Source: Flectonema sp. DT1601 (taxonomy: Eukaryota; Euglenozoa; Diplonemea; Diplonemida; Diplonemidae). Taken from it: a stretch of DNA of 64,000 nucleotides. Both the position numbers and the translations under genes were made by a program. Below are positions 44,701 to 54,641 of the stretch, in pieces (positions within the stretch are counted from its first letter, which is position 1; every line of letters starts with the position of its first letter). The stretch lies in the NCBI GenBank assembly GCA_964019425.1, contig OZ025801.1, forward strand, positions 744,001 to 808,000. The letters run 5' to 3'. The notes under the pieces were generated by a model that saw nothing but the letters and a program-made list of their open reading frames with translations, did no database searches and was not told the origin of the DNA.

Positions 44701-45650
44701 ATATAGAAATTAACGAAAGTATTGGTGTAAAAAAGTGCGAAAATTTCAGTCAGAATCAGAAAATTTGTAAAGAATACATTAGAAAGTTGAAAGAAAAATA
44801 TGAAAACAACATACTTGCGAAAATATACACCGACGGTTCTGTAAGTGAAGGGACCGGAGGATCATCTTTTGTGATTAAGTATAAAAACAAAGTTATAGAG
44901 GGAACGTACCCGGCAGGGAAACTGTGCTCTTCCTTTAGGTCGGAGTTGTTTGCAATTTATTACGCTCTCAATGCAACACTGAAATCTTTTAAGGAAAAAT
45001 CGAGAGAGGAACTAGAGAACAAGGCGGTTCTAATCCTATCGGACTCACAGAGTGCTTTATCTGAGCTAAAGAGAGGCCACTTCTACCAAAAAACTGAATT
45101 GGGTCTTAAGTGCTGGATTCTTTTAGACTTGCTATGTGGATTAGGGCTCAAAGTTAATCTGTCCCATATATTCTCACATTGCGGTATAGAAGGAAATGAG
45201 AGAGCTGATGCTCTGGCTGCGGAAGCGGTTAAAATGGAGCAAAACAATGTAAAAGTGGACTACAAAACTGTCACAACAAAAATGAAATATTTACATACAA
45301 AGGTAATGATTGGAAAGAAGGAATCATTTCCGGAGAAATTCAACAGGGAAATGGAAATACTAATATCACAAATAAGAATGGGTAAGGCATGCTTTACTAC
45401 AAAACAAATTGATAACCGATATAGAAATGGATTGTGTCTCTGCTGTGAAGTGGAGGACACAGTGCAACACTTTGTTTGTGAATGTCCAGCATTCTACAAA
45501 GAAAGAAAAATGAATTTAGACTCGCTTATATTAACAGAAGACGAGTTAATAGAACAGTCTAATGACTTTGATGGCATGGTAATGCTATTAAAATATCTAT
45601 GTGACGTAGGGGATGGACAAGTCCAGAGGACAAAACTAAAAAGAACTTAA
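41775..45650 (+). CDS. LINE copy 1 ORF2: APE endonuclease, reverse transcriptase, RNase H, zinc finger
   Basis: The frame is open immediately after the ORF1 UGA. The first in-frame ATG (41895) comes only after the endonuclease's first conserved strand (KIISVNTRS), so the true start is probably upstream. Motifs, numbered from that ATG: IQETF ~22, GDFNAHN ~136, SDHSPM ~208, RT MDIKKAFDSVNH ~584, GVPQGTVL ~641, YADDIAFVV ~674, RNase H YTDGS ~976, SDSQSAL ~1049, HCGIEGNERAD ~1094, and a CX2C..HX4C finger (CLCCEVEDTVQHFVCEC) ~1180. All catalytic acids are visible. The enzyme nicks DNA and performs target-primed reverse transcription. Confidence 0.95.
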   Translation, partial: HAENNPAEHQFSLPPKVPNLEPNIERTYADFKIISVNTRSMNTSIELLRLLVFNYEPDVLLIQETFLTKGKKTPEINEYTPYRKDRTLPRQVGKPVRGGGLLTYVHNKHKFSEIVITQSECDSLEISAVEIQCEEPLTIYNIYRPPLQIINDTRSPNYNLDCIDLKGNMKNNIVIMGDFNAHNHMWEDKPIDDINGDIITEWISENNLVCWNEPSIPTRLESMTSPDLTLTNTNMKIESWSTLGTVNSDHSPMMIVIHNSCKNVDYQKVRKSGFNWAKADWTNFSDDLEVASERIQNIKINESKAKIFKNEILKAKSKHVPRIYVRKQRARKWWNSELMEQLRHFEEKQKEITDDSDLNDENMLLLKKLNEQICDKVKECRERNIEKKIKECVTEDGSPDEGGILKYMDDVRKLDGRCERVEIPFIHDTNMNKILDDKEKADFFTDFFSNIVGKDVQTKYRQNFNINIRDDIVPFTPSEVMTQLGRLHSTKSSPDGMNAILLQNLKPKMQKILVDILNNSWLNMVVPNDWKQTYWVPIAKAGKDPHNPASYRMIALTPAIAKLIEKLIKNRLVYHLEKHNNGVKNLSHNQAAYRKTRSCREQILYLIDILNENRIRGKTSAVVFMDIKKAFDSVNHLKLLERMKNMSIPEYYIRWVESFLHKRTAATIINSKVSKYIKLTNGVPQGTVLASILFIVYIDEITEIIEKKANLSLYADDIAFVVSDDKSAGNLANKIQTAFSETEAHLNNIDLELAREKTKLMIIDSSTSRIIKCKYKIKFKDKSYLAETVSERFLGVQIDNDLSFSDHVSRICKSVNKKLRFLKMLADKRWGCTKNIIRLVYLIYIIPVFTYAMESLYSTIVRNRKLMRKLNTLHMKAAQIITGADYGTKFEKVLEESCIAELSSYYLVETARWAAKIERLRTSPCTKRLMEKRRINFKHMQTLCFAVKTYSDIGLTDLPVEHYPPTYFPPWKDFADIEINESIGVKKCENFSQNQKICKEYIRKLKEKYENNILAKIYTDGSVSEGTGGSSFVIKYKNKVIEGTYPAGKLCSSFRSELFAIYYALNATLKSFKEKSREELENKAVLILSDSQSALSELKRGHFYQKTELGLKCWILLDLLCGLGLKVNLSHIFSHCGIEGNERADALAAEAVKMEQNNVKVDYKTVTTKMKYLHTKVMIGKKESFPEKFNREMEILISQIRMGKACFTTKQIDNRYRNGLCLCCEVEDTVQHFVCECPAFYKERKMNLDSLILTEDELIEQSNDFDGMVMLLKYLCDVGDGQVQRTKLKRT

Positions 45651-46153
45651 ACTCGTATGGAACACTGTAATTTGTACACAATCAAAGTGAAAATTTTCTG
45701 ATGCAAGCAAGGAGCTGATGGATGCTGATTCATGCTGCACGACAAGGTTCAATGATTGAGTCAGAAGATGGGTTCATGCGAAGAAATGCTGATGATGGAG
45801 CTGACAGTTGTTGATGAGGGGAAAAAATATTAGGCGTAGATGTAATTTAGATGTACTCTCTGAGGATTTAGAAACATGTCAACAACTCAAAGAATAAGGT
45901 TTATTGAGTAACCTGTCAAACCATGCTGTTGTAACTATTATGCTGATTAATTTATTATATTTTTACGTAACTCTTGCTGCACATTAGACTAATCTAGCTC
46001 AGTCTTATGTTTCTCTATTGTATTCCTTTCTATTTATGAACGAACCTTTTGGGGTCAACTTACCCCGCTCATTAACAGGATATCGAGTGAACAGAGAATT
46101 ACCCTCTCTGAATCACAACGTATCCAGTATCAAAAAAAAAAAAAAAAAAAAAA
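45651..46153 (+). other. LINE copy 1 3' UTR and poly(A)
   Basis: Non-coding DNA, including the inverted motif GGGGTCAACTTACCCC at about 46051-46066, then an A-run after CCAGTATC. Copy 2 is identical as far as seen. Confidence 0.8.
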
Positions 46154-46160
46154 ATATTGA
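46154..46160. repeat. Target duplication ATATTGA, copy 2
   Basis: Lies between the poly(A) of copy 1 and the 5' end of copy 2, and matches 40632-40638 and 51752-51758. Confidence 0.8.
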
Positions 46161-46283
46161 CCAACGATTCTAAAGCTACAGTTTCTGTACTTTATTGACA
46201 TACACAACACAAAATGGCTAAGCAATTATAGTAGTAACAAAAAGAAGGAGAAACACAGTAGTGAAACACTCAAAAAAAAAAAA

Positions 46284-47372
46284 ATGGCTGACTGGAATGT
46301 ATCCGATGGAATCGTTGTCATTGCTGAAACTACAGAAAAAGCACTAGCTGAAGCTAACGTTAGCGCTGAAGAATTTTTGAATGAAAATAGTGAACTAAAA
46401 ACAGTGTTCCATAGAGTTTTTACCTCTTTGGATTATAACAGTAGGATCCTGGGCATGTTTCGACCAGATGTTTCTGAAGTAGAGACAAACGGAAGTCTCC
46501 CCAAAATCAAAATTTTTTCTATCTTGATAAAAATAAAGGAAGAACATCAAAGGACATTCCTGAGTGTATCAGGAAGGGGTGGTATGTTTTTTAGGCTGAA
46601 AAAAGATAACCCTTTAAATAGGGTGATAAGTGTAATATGGCTGGGGAAAACGGACCTAAAAAGTGCCGTAGAAATAAACAACAAAGTGAGCAACGCATAT
46701 GGCGTCGCATTATGCAGAGGGAATTATGGCGTGAGAGTAGAGAGTGCTTCCCGTGAGGAGGTGCGCAAAAGTATTGGCGTGAAATCTCTGGGGTACTTCT
46801 CAGTTGAGGGTATCCCAAAGGGACTCCCAGCAGAGAATATCGCAATTAACTTTGCGACTAAGGACATCGCTGCGAAAGCGATAAAAATAATTGACGGCAA
46901 GTGGATCGTCAAAATAGAAGACGACTTCCTGGGAGCAGAGGACAGGATGGTCCTAGAATGGCCAGAAAGTGGTGTGACACTGCGGTGTAACCGGACAGAA
47001 AGGCCAAAGCCTAGATCAATTACGCATACTGCAAAAAGTGAACCACAAGTAAAGTCTGGTGAGACAAAACAACAGGAAAATAAACAAGAAAATAGTGGAA
47101 TTGAGAGCAAGCTCGACAAATTATTATCAATGAACGAGACATATTTTAATAAAATAGACAATATAGAAAAGAATGTTGAGTTAAGCAACAAAAGAATCGC
47201 AAACGTCGAAATCAATGCGACGAAACAAAACAGAAACTTTGAAGTAATAGAGAAGCGTTTCAAAGAAATTGAAACAAAATTAGAAATTTTATTGCCAGGA
47301 CTAGGTCAGACAGAAATTACCGGCACTACTGGTGACACTGACATGGACATGTCAAATGGTGAATATGAATGA
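46284..47372 (+). CDS. LINE copy 2 ORF1 protein
   Basis: 362 residues, identical to copy 1 except Ser for Arg near residue 27 (ANVSAEE). The ATG follows an A12 run. The same coiled coil and the same terminal UGA (47370-47372) are in frame with ORF2. A five-codon upstream frame (MAKQL, from 46214) precedes it in the leader and may lower its translation. Confidence 0.85.
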   Translation: MADWNVSDGIVVIAETTEKALAEANVSAEEFLNENSELKTVFHRVFTSLDYNSRILGMFRPDVSEVETNGSLPKIKIFSILIKIKEEHQRTFLSVSGRGGMFFRLKKDNPLNRVISVIWLGKTDLKSAVEINNKVSNAYGVALCRGNYGVRVESASREEVRKSIGVKSLGYFSVEGIPKGLPAENIAINFATKDIAAKAIKIIDGKWIVKIEDDFLGAEDRMVLEWPESGVTLRCNRTERPKPRSITHTAKSEPQVKSGETKQQENKQENSGIESKLDKLLSMNETYFNKIDNIEKNVELSNKRIANVEINATKQNRNFEVIEKRFKEIETKLEILLPGLGQTEITGTTGDTDMDMSNGEYE

Positions 47373-50300
47373 CATGCGGAAAACAACCCAGCAGAACATC
47401 AGTTCTCACTCCCTCCAAAAGTCCCGAACCTAGAACCTAATATTGAAAGAACTTATGCTGACTTTAAGATAATTTCAGTAAATACAAGATCAATGAACAC
47501 ATCAATTGAACTCTTACGTCTTCTCGTATTTAACTATGAACCAGATGTGCTATTGATCCAAGAGACATTTTTAACGAAGGGAAAGAAAACACCCGAAATT
47601 AATGAATATACGCCATATAGGAAAGATAGAACTCTACCAAGGCAAGTTGGAAAACCTGTTAGAGGTGGTGGTCTATTGACATATGTTCATAACAAACATA
47701 AATTCAGTGAGATTGTGATCACACAAAGTGAATGCGACTCACTAGAAATATCAGCTGTGGAAATACAATGTGAAGAACCTTTGATTATCTATAATATTTA
47801 CCGTCCACCATTACAAATTATAAATGATACAAGGAGCCCAAATTACAATCTGGATTGCATTGATCTGAAAGGAAATATGAAAAACAACATTGTCATAATG
47901 GGTGACTTTAATGCACATAATCACATGTGGGAAGATAAACCAATTGACGATATTAATGGTGATATCATAACAGAATGGATAAGTGAAAACAATCTTGTGT
48001 GTTGGAATGAGCCATCAATCCCAACAAGGTTAGAGTCAATGACATCTCCAGACCTGACTCTGACAAACACTAATATGAAAATAGAATCTTGGTCTACCCT
48101 TGGAACAGTAAACTCTGACCACTCACCAATGATGATTGTTATTCACAACTCATGTAAAAATGTTGACTATCAAAAAGTTAGAAAAAGTGGCTTCAACTGG
48201 GCTAAAGCTGATTGGACTAACTTCAGTGATGACCTCGAAGTGGCCTCAGAAAGAATACAAAATATTAAAATAAACGAAAGTAAAGCAAAAATATTTAAAA
48301 ATGAAATATTAAAAGCAAAAAGCAAACACGTTCCGAGAATCTATGTGCGAAAACAAAGAGCAAGGAAATGGTGGAATTCTGAACTGATGGAGCAACTCCG
48401 TCATTTTGAGGAGAAACAAAAGGAAATAACTGATGACAGTGATTTAAATGACGAGAATATGTTGCTCTTAAAGAAACTTAATGAACAAATATGTGATAAA
48501 GTAAAAGAGTGTAGAGAAAGAAACATAGAAAAAAAAATCAAAGAATGTGTCACGGAAGATGGATCTCCGGACGAAGGTGGCATCCTAAAGTATATGGATG
48601 ATGTAAGGAAACTTGACGGACGGTGTGAAAGAGTAGAGATACCTTTCATACATGATACAAATATGAACAAAATTCTCGACGACAAAGAAAAGGCAGATTT
48701 CTTCACTGATTTCTTCTCAAACATTGTTGGCAAAGATGTACAAACAAAATATAGACAAAACTTCAACATTAACATAAGAGATGACATAGTTCCGTTCACT
48801 CCTTCTGAGGTGATGACACAATTGGGAAGACTACATAGTACCAAATCTTCACCTGATGGGATGAATGCCATACTGCTGCAGAACTTAAAACCAAAAATGC
48901 AAAAAATACTAGTAGATATATTAAATAACTCCTGGTTGAACATGGTCGTACCTAATGACTGGAAACAGACTTATTGGGTACCGATTGCAAAAGCAGGAAA
49001 AGATCCCCACAACCCAGCTTCATACAGAATGATAGCTCTTACCCCAGCGATCGCTAAACTTATCGAAAAATTAATAAAGAACAGACTTGTGTATCATTTG
49101 GAGAAACACAACAATGGTGTTAAAAACCTGAGTCATAATCAAGCTGCTTATCGTAAGACGAGATCGTGTAGGGAACAGATTCTGTACCTAATCGATATAC
49201 TCAATGAGAATAGAATAAGAGGGAAAACTTCTGCGGTTGTATTCATGGATATAAAGAAAGCCTTTGATTCTGTCAACCACCTAAAATTACTCGAAAGAAT
49301 GAAAAATATGTCAATACCTGAATACTATATAAGATGGGTTGAAAGCTTTCTACACAAAAGGACTGCTGCAACCATAATAAATAGCAAAGTTAGCAAGTAC
49401 ATAAAGCTCACTAATGGAGTCCCTCAGGGAACAGTACTTGCTAGTATATTGTTTATCGTATACATTGATGAAATAACTGAAATAATAGAGAAAAAAGCGA
49501 ACCTGTCACTCTATGCTGATGATATTGCGTTTGTGGTATCAGATGATAAATCTGCTGGCAACCTTGCGAATAAAATACAAACCGCTTTCTCAGAAACGGA
49601 AGCACATCTGAATAACATTGACCTTGAGTTGGCAAGGGAAAAAACAAAACTTATGATAATTGATTCAAGTACATCGCGTATTATAAAATGTAAGTATAAA
49701 ATAAAATTTAAAGATAAATCGTACCTCGCAGAAACCGTCTCAGAAAGGTTTCTGGGTGTCCAAATAGACAATGACCTATCGTTTTCTGATCATGTATCAC
49801 GAATATGTAAAAGTGTGAATAAGAAGCTTCGCTTCCTAAAAATGCTGGCTGATAAGAGATGGGGATGTACAAAGAATATCATCAGATTAGTTTACTTGAT
49901 ATACATCATACCTGTCTTTACTTACGCAATGGAGAGTTTGTACAGTACCATTGTACGAAATAGAAAGCTAATGAGAAAGTTGAATACTCTGCATATGAAG
50001 GCAGCTCAAATAATAACAGGTGCTGACTACGGAACAAAATTTGAAAAAGTCTTGGAAGAATCCTGCATCGCCGAATTAAGTAGCTACTATCTTGTTGAAA
50101 CAGCAAGATGGGCTGCAAAGATCGAACGACTGCGAACTTCTCCTTGTACCAAAAGATTGATGGAAAAACGAAGAATTAACTTTAAACATATGCAAACCTT
50201 GTGCTTTGCGGTAAAAACTTACAGTGACATTGGTCTCACAGACCTACCAGTAGAACATTATCCTCCCACATACTTTCCTCCTTGGAAGGATTTTGCAGAT

Positions 50301-51248
50301 ATAGAAATTAACGAAAGTATTGGTGTAAAAAAGTGCGAAAATTTCAGTCAGAATCAGAAAATTTGTAAAGAATACATTAGAAAGTTGAAAGAAAAATATG
50401 AAAACAACATACTTGCGAAAATATACACCGACGGTTCTGTAAGTGAAGGGACCGGAGGATCATCTTTTGTGATTAAGTATAAAAACAAAGTTATAGAGGG
50501 AACGTACCCGGCAGGGAAACTGTGCTCTTCCTTTAGGTCGGAGTTGTTTGCAATTTATTACGCTCTCAATGCAACACTGAAATCTTTTAAGGAAAAATCG
50601 AGAGAGGAACTAGAGAACAAGGCGGTTCTAATCCTATCGGACTCACAGAGTGCTTTATCTGAGCTAAAGAGAGGCCACTTCTACCAAAAAACTGAATTGG
50701 GTCTTAAGTGCTGGATTCTTTTAGACTTGCTATGTGGATTAGGGCTCAAAGTTAATCTGTCCCATATATTCTCACATTGCGGTATAGAAGGAAATGAGAG
50801 AGCTGATGCTCTGGCTGCGGAAGCGGTTAAAATGGAGCAAAACAATGTAAAAGTGGACTACAAAACTGTCACAACAAAAATGAAATATCTACATACAAAG
50901 GTAATGATTGGAAAGAAGGAATCATTTCCGGAGAAATTCAACAGGGAAATGGAAATACTAATATCACAAATAAGAATGGGTAAGGCATGCTTTACTACAA
51001 AACAAATTGATAACCGATATAGAAATGGATTGTGTCTCTGCTGTGAAGTGGAGGACACAGTGCAACACTTTGTTTGTGAATGTCCAGCATTCTACAAAGA
51101 AAGAAAAATGAATTTAGACTCGCTTATATTAACAGAAGACGAGTTAATAGAACAGTCTAATGACTTTGATGGCATGGTAATGCTATTAAAATATCTATGT
51201 GACGTAGGGGATGGACAAGTCCAGAGGACAAAACTAAAAAGAACTTAA
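47373..51248 (+). CDS. LINE copy 2 ORF2: APE endonuclease, reverse transcriptase, RNase H, zinc finger
   Basis: Same frame relation and motifs as copy 1, with the first in-frame ATG at 47493. One amino-acid change was seen (Ile for Thr in EEPLIIYN near residue 97), together with a silent C for T near 50888. All catalytic motifs (SDHSPM, YADD, TDGS, SDSQS, GNERAD) are intact. This copy is the better candidate for the parent element because its leader is longer. Confidence 0.95.
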   Translation, partial: HAENNPAEHQFSLPPKVPNLEPNIERTYADFKIISVNTRSMNTSIELLRLLVFNYEPDVLLIQETFLTKGKKTPEINEYTPYRKDRTLPRQVGKPVRGGGLLTYVHNKHKFSEIVITQSECDSLEISAVEIQCEEPLIIYNIYRPPLQIINDTRSPNYNLDCIDLKGNMKNNIVIMGDFNAHNHMWEDKPIDDINGDIITEWISENNLVCWNEPSIPTRLESMTSPDLTLTNTNMKIESWSTLGTVNSDHSPMMIVIHNSCKNVDYQKVRKSGFNWAKADWTNFSDDLEVASERIQNIKINESKAKIFKNEILKAKSKHVPRIYVRKQRARKWWNSELMEQLRHFEEKQKEITDDSDLNDENMLLLKKLNEQICDKVKECRERNIEKKIKECVTEDGSPDEGGILKYMDDVRKLDGRCERVEIPFIHDTNMNKILDDKEKADFFTDFFSNIVGKDVQTKYRQNFNINIRDDIVPFTPSEVMTQLGRLHSTKSSPDGMNAILLQNLKPKMQKILVDILNNSWLNMVVPNDWKQTYWVPIAKAGKDPHNPASYRMIALTPAIAKLIEKLIKNRLVYHLEKHNNGVKNLSHNQAAYRKTRSCREQILYLIDILNENRIRGKTSAVVFMDIKKAFDSVNHLKLLERMKNMSIPEYYIRWVESFLHKRTAATIINSKVSKYIKLTNGVPQGTVLASILFIVYIDEITEIIEKKANLSLYADDIAFVVSDDKSAGNLANKIQTAFSETEAHLNNIDLELAREKTKLMIIDSSTSRIIKCKYKIKFKDKSYLAETVSERFLGVQIDNDLSFSDHVSRICKSVNKKLRFLKMLADKRWGCTKNIIRLVYLIYIIPVFTYAMESLYSTIVRNRKLMRKLNTLHMKAAQIITGADYGTKFEKVLEESCIAELSSYYLVETARWAAKIERLRTSPCTKRLMEKRRINFKHMQTLCFAVKTYSDIGLTDLPVEHYPPTYFPPWKDFADIEINESIGVKKCENFSQNQKICKEYIRKLKEKYENNILAKIYTDGSVSEGTGGSSFVIKYKNKVIEGTYPAGKLCSSFRSELFAIYYALNATLKSFKEKSREELENKAVLILSDSQSALSELKRGHFYQKTELGLKCWILLDLLCGLGLKVNLSHIFSHCGIEGNERADALAAEAVKMEQNNVKVDYKTVTTKMKYLHTKVMIGKKESFPEKFNREMEILISQIRMGKACFTTKQIDNRYRNGLCLCCEVEDTVQHFVCECPAFYKERKMNLDSLILTEDELIEQSNDFDGMVMLLKYLCDVGDGQVQRTKLKRT

Positions 51249-51751
51249 ACTCGTATGGAACACTGTAATTTGTACACAATCAAAGTGAAAATTTTCTGAT
51301 GCAAGCAAGGAGCTGATGGATGCTGATTCATGCTGCACGACAAGGTTCAATGATTGAGTCAGAAGATGGGTTCATGCGAAGAAATGCTGATGATGGAGCT
51401 GACAGTTGTTGATGAGGGGAAAAAATATTAGGCGTAGATGTAATTTAGATGTACTCTCTGAGGATTTAGAAACATGTCAACAACTCAAAGAATAAGGTTT
51501 ATTGAGTAACCTGTCAAACCATGCTGTTGTAACTATTATGCTGATTAATTTATTATATTTTTACGTAACTCTTGCTGCACATTAGACTAATCTAGCTCAG
51601 TCTTATGTTTCTCTATTGTATTCCTTTCTATTTATGAACGAACCTTTTGGGGTCAACTTACCCCGCTCATTAACAGGATATCGAGTGAACAGAGAATTAC
51701 CCTCTCTGAATCACAACGTATCCAGTATCAAAAAAAAAAAAAAAAAAAAAA

Positions 51752-51837
51752 ATATTGAGACTTTCTCTTTTTATTTCTTCTAGTCAAATCAATATGAGAA
51801 TTTAATATTCTCATTCTCTTTTTTCTTCTTCTCTTCT
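51752..51837. other. Target duplication copy 3 and spacer with hairpin
   Basis: ATATTGA at 51752-51758 is the third target-site copy. The following host-like spacer contains the inverted repeat ATGAGAA-TTTAATA-TTCTCAT near 51794-51814, then a T/C-rich stretch up to the truncated start of the next LINE. Confidence 0.6.
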
Positions 51838-53434
51838 GAAACCTGATAAAGACAAGAAGCAAGTCTTATCGTACAGACCGATAGCACTAACCTCGACCGT
51901 CTCGAAACTCTTTGAAAGAATGGTCGTAGAACGGATGCACCACCTGTTGAAAGACAGAATGAATCCGAGGCAAGCAGCCTACAAACGAGGACGGGATTCC
52001 ATTGAAAATCTCTGTATAGTTACAGACAAACTCAAAAGTGCCAAGACAATGGGAGAAGAAGCGATATTAATCACCTTCGACCTACAAAAAGCCTTCGATG
52101 CAGTTCAACCGGTAACTCTTCTAAATAAGATGTCCAAAATAGGACTACCAACGAAATATCTACGGTGGGTTCAAAACTACTTGACTAGTAGGAAGATTTC
52201 AACAAGGGTGAATGGAGTGAAGGGAGCATTCCGGAACATTCGAGTAGGAGTGCCACAAGGAAGCGTGCTGGGACCCCAGTTATTCTCTATCTTCATAAAC
52301 GATTTGATAGATAAACTAGAGATGTACGAACCGACTGTCTTTGCAGATGATGTTGGAATAGTAATAACCGCGGGCACTGTCAGCTGTTTAGAAAACAAGG
52401 TTAACAACGCCGTCAAAATATTTGAAAGGTGGGCACTTGACTCGCACATCAAAATCAATAAGAACCCTGGCAAGACGGAATATATTCACGTGAGACCAAG
52501 TGGAACACATGACAAGTCCCCAGTAGTGGTATACTCTGAAGAACACACATTTAAATATGTGGTGGCCACGGCAGAACAAATGAGTAACCTTGTGAAGGAT
52601 GATAACTCAACAACTGTAGTTTCAAAAGAAGAATTCGCCATCACTCACCTGTATGTCGTTCCAAAACATAAGATCAAAGTCAAGCTACCGAATAAACCGG
52701 CGGTACTGAAAACAATGAAGATGAGTGCCAGCTTCTCACAACTGAAGAAAGTCCACAACAAGGCAGAAATAGATAAGATGCTGGAAAGAGTGGGACCCGG
52801 ATTACACGGATTTGCCTATGCGGTTGGACGAAAAGTTCACAAGACGAATACCGTGCGGTATCTGGGTGTACATTATGACGAGAAGTTAACCTTTAAGTCG
52901 CAAATTCAAAAGATGATGACAGCTGCTTCCAAGGGTCTAGGCTTGTTGGTTAGACTCACTAGGATAGGCTGCAGAAAGAGGACACTCATCAGTATACTGG
53001 TGACGGTGGTGTTAGCAAGGGTGCTTTATGGTGTTGAAAGCTTTGCTTGGATGTTACCAAAGGGGTGCTTCGAACAACTGGAATTACTGGTAAACAGGGC
53101 AGTTAGGCTGGTAACTGGATGTCTGCGGAGCACCAAACTACAGAGACTTTATAAAGAAGCCGATACGCCAAGACTAAAGGAACACATCCAGTACAAGATG
53201 TGTAGAACCTATGAACGTTTCAAATTAAGTCCGTTCTTACCGACTCGCAAGCTGACGAGAACAGGGAGTTCAGAACTCTATCAAAAATCAAAATGGGGAT
53301 GGAATGTCTGGATAGACTATATCCCTGGTGTCCCTGGCCTTGACAATTACCGGAGCATTACCAACCTGGAAGTGAACCCAGAACACTACACTCTTCCTCC
53401 ATGGAAAAGTACTAATGCGATGAGATTCACATAA
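51838..53434 (+). pseudogene. LINE3a reverse transcriptase
   Basis: Motifs: SYRPIALTS, RQAAYKRGRDS, TFDLQKAFDAV, GVPQGSVLGP, FADDVGIV (F-A-D-D in the catalytic box), then RYLGVHYDEKLTF. Between the catalytic box and RYLGV there is about 95 residues more than usual, in frame (FKYVVATAEQ.. to ..GRKVHKTNT). The sister copy lacks it. The frame stops with TAA at 53432 just before the RNase H domain, where the sister has TAT, so one substitution created this stop. The upstream endonuclease is missing. Confidence 0.8.
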
Positions 53435-54365
53435 TCAAGCAACAAGGAAGAGGCTGAACAGCGAGAAACTGAACTACCAGCTCACGAGATGAAAGTCTAC
53501 ACTGACGGATCGATAAGACACAAATCCGAGACTTACATGACAGACTCGGCTGCCGCTGTGGTCATAGTAAAAGAAAGCAAGATGCGTCTACTAAAATACC
53601 AGTAGCGGATTCCTCTTATAGGACCGAGCAGATTGCAGTAAAACTGGCGTTGGAAAATTTAGTTCAGGTGGCGGAGGATGAACATGAATCTCTAACAGCA
53701 ACGACGCACCTGTTGACTGATTCGATGTCAGTCATGCAGGCATTGGAACAAGGGCCATATAAACAAAGGTCCCCAATGAACAAAAGATCTGGAAGTTGGC
53801 AATGAAACTGGAGAAGAAGGGAATCCAAGTCAACATGCAGTATGTACCGGCACACAGAAACGTGCGGTACAACGAAGTAGCGGACCAACTGGCGAAATTC
53901 GCTGCAGGCCTGAAGGAAGATCCACCTCACGAAGATGTTATTATTAAACAACTGCCCACTCAACTTGACATGGGAACATTGATGACGTTTCACAAGCGGA
54001 GAAAACGGGAGAACTGGATCGGACCGGGAGAGGTAAGACACCCTCCGTACATCGAAGCTCTAACACGACCAGAGGAAGTACTGATGTCACGCTTTAGAGT
54101 GGGACATTGCAGATCTCTGATAATCAAAGGACTGAACGAGCTGTGCTTTTTCTGTAAACTTGGAAAGGCGACAGCACATCATGTATTATTTATATGCGAA
54201 CATTGGTGTATAGAAACCTTGAGAGAAAAATACATCAGTCACATGATGAATGACAAGGGAGAGGAAGCATGCCAACTGGAGGACTGCTACTTATCTGCGA
54301 ATCAACAGCAGATGACTGGTTTTGTCACAACCTTAGACAGACTGGCACAACTATTAGGACGGTAG
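53435..54365 (+). pseudogene. LINE3a RNase H and zinc-finger tail
   Basis: RNase H begins at about 53490 (MKVYTDGSIRHK) and carries the second Asp in LLTDSMSVMQAL. Frame changes near 53595 and 53790 divide it. The last frame (53796-54365) has the third motif region (VPAHRNVRYNEVADQLA) and the CX2C..HX4C finger (CFFCKLGKATAHHVLFIC). The stop is at about 54363. Confidence 0.75.
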
Positions 54366-54641
54366 TATTATTAAAACATCGACATTTCGGATATCAACAT
54401 TGAAGGCATCATTGCAACACATCTGGAGTCGTCCAAGTGGACAATTAATTATGTAGTATTAGTTTTAAGTTGTCAAAACAAAGAAAGGAGATACGAAGCC
54501 TACGGGATTCCCACCCCCAACCCCCAAAACAAAGAAAGTAAGAAAGAAAGAAAGAAAAAGAACAACCGCGCCTAACAGCGCAATCAGCATCACAGACTCA
54601 GGGGTCGTGGTGCACTCAAAAAAAAAAAAAATTCTTATCAA

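Larger units (their letters stand above)
40639..46153 (+). mobile_element. Full-length APE-RT-RNaseH LINE, copy 1
   Basis: A short 5' leader begins CGATTCTAAAGCTAC. ORF1 (40686-41774), ORF2 (open from 41775, first ATG 41895, stop 45650), a 3' UTR of about 480 bp and a poly(A) of about 23 nt ending at 46153 follow. Both reading frames are open, and the copy differs from copy 2 by only about four substitutions seen by eye plus a leader indel. It is probably very young and possibly active. Its 5' end faces the 5' end of tRNA-Glu. The ORF set with RNase H and a C-terminal zinc finger resembles the I/ingi group, but the clade was not determined. Confidence 0.9.
46161..51751 (+). mobile_element. 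Full-length APE-RT-RNaseH LINE, copy 2
   Basis: Same orientation and structure as copy 1, directly downstream of it. Its leader begins CCAACGATTCTAAAGC and is longer: 70 bp (46214-46283) between two AAATGGCT repeats are present here and absent in copy 1. Poly(A) runs to 51751. Both ORFs are open. Confidence 0.9.
51838..54630 (+). mobile_element. 5'-truncated LINE of a third family (LINE3a)
   Basis: It starts within the reverse transcriptase (KPDKDKKQVLSYRPIALTS), with the RT frame from 51838 to 53434, a broken RNase H region, a zinc-finger tail (53796-54365), a 3' UTR of about 250 bp and an A-run at about 54618-54630 after GTGCACTC. A more decayed sister follows directly. Confidence 0.85.
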
